A stretch of 41,263 bases of DNA, taken from positions 1 through 41,263 of the forward strand of contig NZ_CAGKLC010000038.1 of NCBI RefSeq assembly GCF_903469665.1, in the 5' to 3' direction. A program made the translations under genes and the position numbers. The notes under the pieces are model-generated. The model was not told where the DNA came from. It saw only the letters and a program-made list of their open reading frames with translations, and searched no databases. This document shows positions 35,677 through 41,263 of the stretch, in pieces. This DNA is from Flavobacterium sp. UGB4466. Lineage in GTDB: Bacteria > Bacteroidota > Bacteroidia > Flavobacteriales > Flavobacteriaceae. How positions within the stretch are numbered: the first letter of the stretch is position 1; every line of letters begins with the position of its first letter.

Positions 35677-38562
35677 CTACAAATGTTTAAAAATAGCTTC
35701 TATTTTAGCAACATAATCTTCAGCATCACTCTTTGAAATGATTGAGCTGTAAGTATGCCCAGCATTATTTCTCATATCTAATATGTTTCGACAGTTTGTA
35801 AATAATGCTTCTGCCGCAACATAATTTGCAAAAATAGTTTTGAGATAATCTGCAAATTCCATTATTAAAGGAACAGAGCTGTAACTGGCAGGTAGACCTC
35901 CGACGGGAGAAATTTCGTAAAGCAATTCAAGGATTTGAGTCAGTTCTCCCAACTTTTTATGGGCAGCGGGATTGACTGTAAAAGTTTTTAAATGATATAA
36001 ATTAATTTTTCGTTCATTAGCAGTTCCCGGATGAAAAACAATCGTACCTGAGCTTGGAACGACAATGCCTAAAGTTCTCAAAACACCAAGTAATTTAATA
36101 TTATAATTAGCATCTGCTGTCCATGAGGCTTTATCTACAGGAGTAATTAAAGTTGCAAAATCAGTTACCCATTTTATCAGCTCAAATTCAAAAGCCCGGC
36201 CGTATTGAATTACAACAGGAGCGAAATCAGCACCATTATCTAAATTTTTCAGCAGATATTTACCTGTTGCTAAATAATGAAGCGTTTTCGTGCGGTCAAT
36301 TTTAGTTATATCTATAATTGTTCCGATATCAGCTAGGTAGTTCAAATAATCTGTTTTAGATGTAAATTCATCAATAAAATCCATCTGTTCCTGAAGGAGG
36401 GTCTGTAGCTCTAATTCTTTATTTTCCTTATCCAGCTTAATTTGTGCAAGCTGCTCCTCCAGTGTAGTTTTTCCTTCACCTGCGTTTATTAGTTCTTGAT
36501 TGAGCTGCTCTATTTGATCATCATAGTTTTTAATGTTTTGAGCAGATGCTATCAGTTTGGCTTTTATTACTTCATAATCATCGACAAAATGATTTCTCTG
36601 AATATTTAGTAGGCTAAGTTTAAGATTGGTCTGCTCATCAAAAAAGCCTTCTCCAAAATATTTTTGGTAATCAATACTGCCGTCTTTTTCTATTTCTACA
36701 GCATTGATATATTTTTCTTTCAATCCATCTCTAACATCATTGGGGTCATTGAAGTAATACATTTTAACATCACTCAGCTTCACTATATTTTGACCTATAT
36801 ATTCCTGAAATTTATAGATAAGGTATTCGCTATGGGTTTCAATAAGGAACTGAATATTGAACCTTGAGGCTGCATCAATAAATAACTCCGCCATTTTTGA
36901 CTGCAGGGAGGGATGCAGGTTCGCTTCAGGTTCTTCGATCAGCAAAGTGGAGGGACTAAAATAAAAAGCATGGCTATGATACTCTCCATCTTCAGGATTA
37001 AGATTATATTCGTGATTCATTTCTTGCTTTTGGGCAATTATAGCAATTTGCATAATGATTGGAAGCAATTGTGATATTCCATACCCCAAATCGGCCAGAG
37101 ATGTTTTTGTTCCATCAAAATTGACCAGAAAAACTTTAGTCAGTCCAATGTCTTCATCTCTAAAAACGAAAAGTTTTTTCCCAATTTTAAAACCTTTCTG
37201 TTTCTTTTTTCCATTCTGGTCAACCTCTTCAATCTCTCCTTTTCCAATCCAGAAGTTTACAAAATTTTCAATTTGCGGGTTACCTTCCAAATAGATTGTC
37301 GAGAAATCTTTTATAATCTGAATTTCTTCACCATTCTGTTCGTCAATAAACCATTCCCTGTTTTTGCCTCTTGAGGTGGGCAGAAAATAAACCTTTTTTA
37401 AACTATCAATTTTTTTCTGGGCAGCATCAAAAAAATCTGAATCTATTGCGCTCAATAGACTTTTAAGAAGTTCGCTGTTAGGGGTTGTTTGATACATAGG
37501 CTGTATAAAAGGACGCAAACCCTTTTCTTCGGCACTTTCTTGCTCGTGCCAGACTCTTTCTTTTTCAAGTTCAGCATTTGCAACTTTTATTTCAATTCCC
37601 TCTTCAAAACCTGAAAATGAAGTATTGAAACAGTCTAAAACTTTGTGCTGATAATAGTTTCTTCCTTTAAGAAGTTCAGTAAAAGTATTTTGTTGAATAG
37701 ACAGCAGCTGAGCTTTTTCTTCTTCTGTTAATTCTGAATAATCAGAGAATAAGCTTTTTCCTTTGACGAGTTTTTCTGTAAAACTGTCATAACCGTCTTT
37801 TTTCTTTCTAAAGAAAGGCAGGTCAAAAGAAGTGTGTTTATAAATTTCGATTCTACTAAAAAGGTCAATAGTAGAATATTTTTCTGTGTTTTCAGTTGGT
37901 ACAAATCCTTCAATAGTCTCTTCAAGAGGTGTTTCTAGAATTAGCTCTATGATTCTTTTCAGATTGATGCTTGTTGACATTTCCCAATAGATACCTTCAT
38001 CGCGATCATAGATGCGACCGAATATATTTGACCAATGCAGATATTCTCCATCCTTTACAATGGCGATACTTTTAATATCATGAGAAATAACCACATCTTT
38101 TGTAGTCCCATTTATAGTTTGTCTCAACTCATATCTGATTTCCAAAGTAGCGTGTATTTCCCTGCTAAATCCAAATTTTATAGGAAATGCAAACACTAAA
38201 TCTTCATCGTCCTCAAAAATTGGCAGGTCGCTTGAGGTCATATTTCCTTTTTTATGAAAATCCATAAGCCGCGAATACATATGCTGTTTTTTTTCGACTC
38301 CTGAGCTTTTAAAGGCCTCAAATGTCAGACGGTTAAAGATACGTTCAAGATTTCCAAGTTCATGTTTCATATTCTTAAAGTCTAAGGTTTCAGAAACAAT
38401 TCCTTCTTTAAAATTATCAACCATGAATTGAATTGCTTTGAAAACGGAGCTTTTCCCTGCGTTGTTTACCCCAGTAAGTAATGTAATTGGTGCAAATTCC
38501 AATTCTTCCTTGTTTTTAAAAGTTCTAAAATTTTGCAGACCTAATCCTTCTAAGTTTGGCAT
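35677..38562 (-). CDS. DUF3696-type AAA ATPase with C-terminal HEPN-like domain
   Basis: A 961-residue ATPase of the OLD/RecF-like (AAA15, DUF3696) kind. Seen: Walker A GVNNAGKSS (31-39), a long insertion (about 60-480), Walker B and D-loop LLIEEPEANLHP (E543, E544), IETHSEYLI about 35 residues on, then a DUF3696-like segment (EIEKDGSIDYQKYFGEGFFDE, about 630-650). A coiled coil follows (about 670-740). The last 220 residues are unrelated to the ATPase and finish with LDMRNNAGH (R931 to H936), a match to the R-x4-H catalytic motif of HEPN ribonucleases. The pairing with a separate HEPN gene 163 bases upstream, inside a mobile element, points to an anti-phage system of ATPase sensor plus RNase effector. 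This function is inferred. Confidence 0.85.
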   Translation of the reverse strand: MPNLEGLGLQNFRTFKNKEELEFAPITLLTGVNNAGKSSVFKAIQFMVDNFKEGIVSETLDFKNMKHELGNLERIFNRLTFEAFKSSGVEKKQHMYSRLMDFHKKGNMTSSDLPIFEDDEDLVFAFPIKFGFSREIHATLEIRYELRQTINGTTKDVVISHDIKSIAIVKDGEYLHWSNIFGRIYDRDEGIYWEMSTSINLKRIIELILETPLEETIEGFVPTENTEKYSTIDLFSRIEIYKHTSFDLPFFRKKKDGYDSFTEKLVKGKSLFSDYSELTEEEKAQLLSIQQNTFTELLKGRNYYQHKVLDCFNTSFSGFEEGIEIKVANAELEKERVWHEQESAEEKGLRPFIQPMYQTTPNSELLKSLLSAIDSDFFDAAQKKIDSLKKVYFLPTSRGKNREWFIDEQNGEEIQIIKDFSTIYLEGNPQIENFVNFWIGKGEIEEVDQNGKKKQKGFKIGKKLFVFRDEDIGLTKVFLVNFDGTKTSLADLGYGISQLLPIIMQIAIIAQKQEMNHEYNLNPEDGEYHSHAFYFSPSTLLIEEPEANLHPSLQSKMAELFIDAASRFNIQFLIETHSEYLIYKFQEYIGQNIVKLSDVKMYYFNDPNDVRDGLKEKYINAVEIEKDGSIDYQKYFGEGFFDEQTNLKLSLLNIQRNHFVDDYEVIKAKLIASAQNIKNYDDQIEQLNQELINAGEGKTTLEEQLAQIKLDKENKELELQTLLQEQMDFIDEFTSKTDYLNYLADIGTIIDITKIDRTKTLHYLATGKYLLKNLDNGADFAPVVIQYGRAFEFELIKWVTDFATLITPVDKASWTADANYNIKLLGVLRTLGIVVPSSGTIVFHPGTANERKINLYHLKTFTVNPAAHKKLGELTQILELLYEISPVGGLPASYSSVPLIMEFADYLKTIFANYVAAEALFTNCRNILDMRNNAGHTYSSIISKSDAEDYVAKIEAIFKHL

Positions 38563-38725
38563 TATGCTTTTTTTGTTTAATATTCTTAATTAATTGCTTT
38601 GTTTACAGCGCCTAGCTGACATGAATTTGAAAGTTTATTTTAAACACAAAACTGTCGTTCATTTTGTTAATTTCATATGTGCATTATCTATTCTGCTTTC
38701 AATTTTTTATCTCAGATTGAATTTC

Positions 38726-39406
38726 TTACATGTAGTCTTCAGTAAATTCTGTAATGGCTGATATCTGACCTTCATAAGTATTTCTGATGCTTCCGCCTTT
38801 TAATACTTTTTCCTGATGAACTAGAGCATTTATACTGATATATATTGAAAATCCAACATCAGGTTTTTCCATGTACTCTTTTTTATTCTCGTTCCTTACA
38901 ATAAAGTTATTTGTATAAAGATGTGAACCCTTCTCTTTAACTGCCTTACTATACGCAGATATTGACTGTCCGCCAGTTTGAGTAGTAGAAATGAATTTTT
39001 CCAGATAGTATATTGTCCAGTCCAGTTCCCCGATAAATTGATTTATGTAAAAACCCATAAAAATTGGTTTTTTAATTGTATTGTAGTACCTGATCTTAAA
39101 AGCGTTTTCCAATATATCCAGAAAAACCGGATCAAAATCCTCTGTTACATCATTTTGGACTTTGGAGAGCAGATTTTTTAGTAACCTGAATTTGTCCAGG
39201 TGATAATGATATTTTTCTTTCTGCTGGAGATTATAAACAATTACCGCTTTCAAATATTTCTCTACGGCGGTGCTGGCAAGAGTGAGTCCCTGCACTATAA
39301 AATGGTTTTTAAGCAAAAAACGGGCAGCTATATAATCACGGTAGCCAAGATCCATAAGCGAAGATCCAGCAAACAGCTTTTCCATGTATGTAATTGATTT
39401 GTCCAT
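38726..39406 (-). CDS. HEPN-domain protein
   Basis: A 226-residue, mostly helical protein. Residues about 20-145 fit the HEPN domain: DYIAARFLL, then QGLTLASTAVEKYLKAVIV, a helix pair very typical of the family. The usual R-x4-6-H ribonuclease motif is not visible, so it may be a non-catalytic HEPN partner. The C-terminal part (about 150-226) is not recognised. It is the first gene of a - strand pair with the large ATPase and ends 163 bases before that start. Together they form a candidate defence or toxin module. Confidence 0.75.
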   Translation of the reverse strand: MDKSITYMEKLFAGSSLMDLGYRDYIAARFLLKNHFIVQGLTLASTAVEKYLKAVIVYNLQQKEKYHYHLDKFRLLKNLLSKVQNDVTEDFDPVFLDILENAFKIRYYNTIKKPIFMGFYINQFIGELDWTIYYLEKFISTTQTGGQSISAYSKAVKEKGSHLYTNNFIVRNENKKEYMEKPDVGFSIYISINALVHQEKVLKGGSIRNTYEGQISAITEFTEDYM

Positions 39407-39527
39407 CGTATAAAAGTATTTACTAATTAATCGTTCAAAGGTTCTTAAGAAGTACGCAGTTATTTTGCGTAATAAATTAATACAGCCAATTTTCTGCTAG
39501 TGTTAGAGCAAAAAGAAATACTTAAGT

Positions 39528-39549
39528 TGTATCAGATTGATTCGATACA
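39528..39549 (+). promoter_or_regulatory. Small dyad upstream of the HEPN gene
   Basis: TGTATC (39528-39533) and GATACA (39544-39549) form an inverted repeat about 120 bases upstream of the HEPN start. It may be an operator; evidence is weak. Confidence 0.25.
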
Positions 39550-39630
39550 GTGCTCTTATAGATTCCCGTATATGAGTTTTGTTTTTTTTATATACAGTAA
39601 ATTATACGCTTTTGCATATAAATAGAAAAT

Positions 39631-39828
39631 TTACTTTTTTATTATTAAGAAATTATGAATGTGCCGGTCATTAATTTTTGTTCTAACCTTGAGATTCCAA
39701 TTTTTGTCATATTCAAAGCTGAAGATTTCTTGCTTAAGGCAAAATTTGCCAACGGTATGCCTTCTAACTCAGGTTTCTGCATACCCATCCAATGTGCGTA
39801 AGCATATATCAAATTTGTTCTGTGCCAT
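39631..39828 (-). pseudogene. hipA: hipA toxin remnant, frameshifted and truncated
   Basis: Directly after hipB (9-base gap) on the - strand, an ATG opens MAQNKFDI. The frame then shifts and continues as AYAHWMGMQKPELEGIPLANF, then shifts again to FEYDKNWNL before a stop at 39631-39633. Pieced together, this matches the N-terminus of HipA kinases of Bacteroidota (the YVYAHWxGM...FEYDKEWL pattern). The catalytic kinase core is missing altogether, so no active toxin remains. Confidence 0.75.
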
Positions 39829-39837
39829 CTCTTCTAA

Positions 39838-40125
39838 TTATAACAACTCTAAATCTTGTAATTTTCGTCCAAAAGTATCATCAGCTGCAAGTTTAAGAAA
39901 ATCTTCCTGAAGACCTAAGACACGAAGCACATTAAAATAAGCACCTATAGCTACGCCTTCATTTCCTTTTTCTATAAGGTATAAAGTAGATCTTGCAATA
40001 TCTGCACGTTCAGCTAATTGAGTAGTTGTAAGTTTACGTCTTTTTCTTGCTAGTTTAATATTTTCACCCATTTGTTCCATCACCTTCTTATATTTAGGAT
40101 AAATGATTTGCTTCTTCCTGTTCAT
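39838..40125 (-). CDS. hipB: HipB-like antitoxin / XRE regulator
   Basis: A 95-residue helix-turn-helix protein. The HTH spans about residues 20-75 (MGENIKLARKRRKLTTTQLAERADIARSTLYLIEKG), shown here by its key phrases LARKRRKLT and ARSTLYLIEKG. The C-terminal sequence LGLQEDFLKLAADD..GRKLQDLEL is typical of HipB partners of Bacteroidota HipA kinases. HipB proteins bind their own promoter and neutralise HipA. Here the hipA gene downstream is destroyed, so this survives as a lone regulator, perhaps of the mobile element. A strong double dyad lies 38 bases upstream of its start. Confidence 0.85.
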   Translation of the reverse strand: MNRKKQIIYPKYKKVMEQMGENIKLARKRRKLTTTQLAERADIARSTLYLIEKGNEGVAIGAYFNVLRVLGLQEDFLKLAADDTFGRKLQDLELL

Positions 40126-40162
40126 GTTTTCAATGTATTATTAATATCACTCCTGTTGCTGA

Positions 40163-40211
40163 TGAATGTTATTTCATGCAAAATTGGCTTATTTGTTTGA
40201 AATAACATTCA
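40163..40211 (-). promoter_or_regulatory. Double dyad operator upstream of hipB
   Basis: TGAATGTTATTTCA (40163-40176) and its exact reverse complement TGAAATAACATTCA (40198-40211) are 21 bases apart. Each arm is itself a small dyad, TGAA-N6-TTCA. It lies 38 bases upstream of the hipB start, so it is most likely the HipB autoregulatory operator pair. Confidence 0.75.
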
Positions 40212-40504
40212 ATTTATCCTTTATCTTTTTTTGTTGTTCTTGTTCGGGATACCAAATCTCATCAGAAATGATCATCTCAGTTAGCATTATTCTTTTTTGA
40301 ACTTATATAATTTTAGGATAAATACTTAAAAATTAGAGAACCAAAAGAGCGAACTGTGACAAATGATACATATAATTTCGTATTCGAAAACTATTTTAGC
40401 AATATTAAAATCAGATCGGTTTTAAAAAGCTAACCACTAAGGTTTTTTTGATTTTAGAACAAGGCATCAATCAAGTAAGCAATTCGAAATTCTAACTTAT
40501 TTTA
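40212..40504 (+). other. Intergenic between hipB and RteC-like gene
   Basis: AT-rich, divergent promoter region. No gene was recognised. A weak AACC/GGTT stem before seven T residues near 40432-40450 is too short to call a terminator. Confidence 0.4.
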
Positions 40505-40921
40505 ATGAAAAAAGCTAAGACATATAAGGTTGTCGATAATTTTTTTAAACTCGATCAGAGATTAAAGAAGATAGAAAACTTATTGCTTTTAAATGAATCT
40601 CAGAATAATCTATCATCGTCTGAAAGATGCAAAAGCTCTTATAGTAAAAGTGAGCTTGCAATTCTTTTCTATATCCTGATGGATGAAGGTCTGTTATTTT
40701 TTGATTCGGCTGATATAAAAAAAAATCGAATCAATTTTCAGGAATTCATAAGTGAAAATTTTACATATAGAGATAATGAAGGAGTTCAGAAAAGGATAAC
40801 TAGAATAAGCAGACAGTTTTCTGAGTGTAAAGGTTATACTTATAAAGAAAAACAGATGAAATTTTTAGATGACTTGATTAGTATATTGATTGAGCGGAAA
40901 AGAAAACTTGAGAACTGGTAA
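40505..40921 (+). CDS. RteC-like mobile-element regulator
   Basis: A 138-residue protein resembling the C-terminal part of RteC, the regulator of excision in CTnDOT-type conjugative transposons. The matching features are YSKSELAILFYILMDEG, a short charged segment, FQEFISENF, and the ending KEKQMKFLDDLISILIERKRKL. It is shorter than full RteC. Such genes sit near the regulatory end of Bacteroidota integrative elements, which agrees with the tRNA scar at 34031. The next gene follows closely. Confidence 0.65.
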   Translation: MKKAKTYKVVDNFFKLDQRLKKIENLLLLNESQNNLSSSERCKSSYSKSELAILFYILMDEGLLFFDSADIKKNRINFQEFISENFTYRDNEGVQKRITRISRQFSECKGYTYKEKQMKFLDDLISILIERKRKLENW

Positions 40922-40964
40922 GCTGGGGATGAAAAAAATTATAACATTAACAAACAATTCAATT

Positions 40965-41234
40965 ATGACAAAGAAAGAAAAGAGACAGTTTTTTATAATG
41001 GAGATTAAAAACAATATAGATCCTTTAATGTTAAAACTGGAAGTGATCGATTCAAAAATCAGTAAAGGGAAAACCTTGAGACCTGCTTATTACAGAAATG
41101 AGGATTTAAAAAAGATATTTGGATTATCTAATAATACTATTATGAAATACAGGCAGACTGGGATTCTTCCGTATACAAAATTGGGAGATATATTTCTATA
41201 CGACAGTGTAAAGATTGAAGAAATTCTTCATTAA
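40965..41234 (+). CDS. Excisionase-like helix-turn-helix protein
   Basis: An 89-residue protein with a C-terminal winged-helix DNA-binding domain of the excisionase/MerR-like kind: RNEDLKKIFGLSNNTIMKYRQTG then LPYTKLGDIFLY (about residues 38-85). I chose the ATG at 40965; an in-frame ATG at 40929 is possible, and a TTG at 40890 would overlap the previous gene and is unlikely. Small proteins of this type are common in Bacteroidota integrative elements, where they assist excision or control transfer genes. Confidence 0.75.
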   Translation: MTKKEKRQFFIMEIKNNIDPLMLKLEVIDSKISKGKTLRPAYYRNEDLKKIFGLSNNTIMKYRQTGILPYTKLGDIFLYDSVKIEEILH

Positions 41235-41263
41235 AATAATGTCTGAATGGGGCTTTTTAATAA

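Noticed and set aside
39659..39910. + strand 83-codon frame opposite hipB and the hipA remnant
   Set aside because: It is the complement of the hipB/hipA sequence, where homology is clear on the - strand.
1..41263. CRISPR array or complete insertion sequence
   Set aside because: No evenly spaced direct repeats and no transposase gene with terminal inverted repeats were found.

Overview
The window is AT-rich DNA from a Bacteroidota bacterium, most likely a flavobacterium. The evidence is the lack of Shine-Dalgarno sequences with A-rich leaders before start codons, a SusC-era carboxypeptidase-regulatory-domain TonB receptor, an RteC-like protein and a hipBA pair of the Bacteroidota type. No species can be named from the sequence alone.

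Region 1 (1-28876, all on the + strand) is the 3' part of a hybrid NRPS/PKS gene cluster. The assembly line, as far as it is visible, is: [left edge] A(end)-T-E | TubC-C-A(Ser)-T-C-A(Lys-like?)-T | KS-AT-ACP | TubC-C-A(Phe)-T-E-C(terminal). The specificity codes I read are DVWHVSLIDK (serine), DAEVIGHVTK (unassigned, nearest to lysine-type codes) and DAWTIAAICK (identical to the GrsA phenylalanine code). The line has no thioesterase domain and ends in an extra condensation-like domain, which is the likely release catalyst. Tailoring and logistics genes follow in order: a CmlA-type metallo-beta-lactamase-fold diiron beta-hydroxylase, a TonB-dependent receptor, a type II thioesterase, a PvdE/SyrD-type peptide exporter, a membrane-anchored penicillin-acylase-family Ntn hydrolase, a small membrane protein, a 52-residue Cys-containing peptide and an Sfp-type phosphopantetheinyl transferase. 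An intrinsic terminator closes the region. Exporter plus periplasmic acylase suggests a product that is made acylated, moved across the inner membrane and then deacylated, as in pyoverdine maturation. The compound was not recognised.

Region 2 (28877-34023) is ordinary chromosome. It holds a membrane-bound AraC-type regulator, two genes sharing an NTF2/lumazine-binding-like domain (one fused to a DJ-1/PfpI domain), the wreck of a class C beta-lactamase-type serine hydrolase, a 48-residue membrane peptide and a GNAT acetyltransferase.

Region 3 (34030-end) looks like one end of an integrative element. It begins at a 22-base tRNA 3' end whose 5' half is missing and whose original terminator lies on the low-coordinate side. 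Inside are a secreted protein of unknown function, a two-gene candidate defence system (HEPN protein plus a large DUF3696-type ATPase with a C-terminal HEPN-like RNNAGH motif), an intact hipB with a frameshifted hipA remnant and a striking double dyad operator, an RteC-like protein and an excisionase-like helix-turn-helix protein. The other end of the element, with the intact tRNA and probably the integrase, should lie beyond the right edge.
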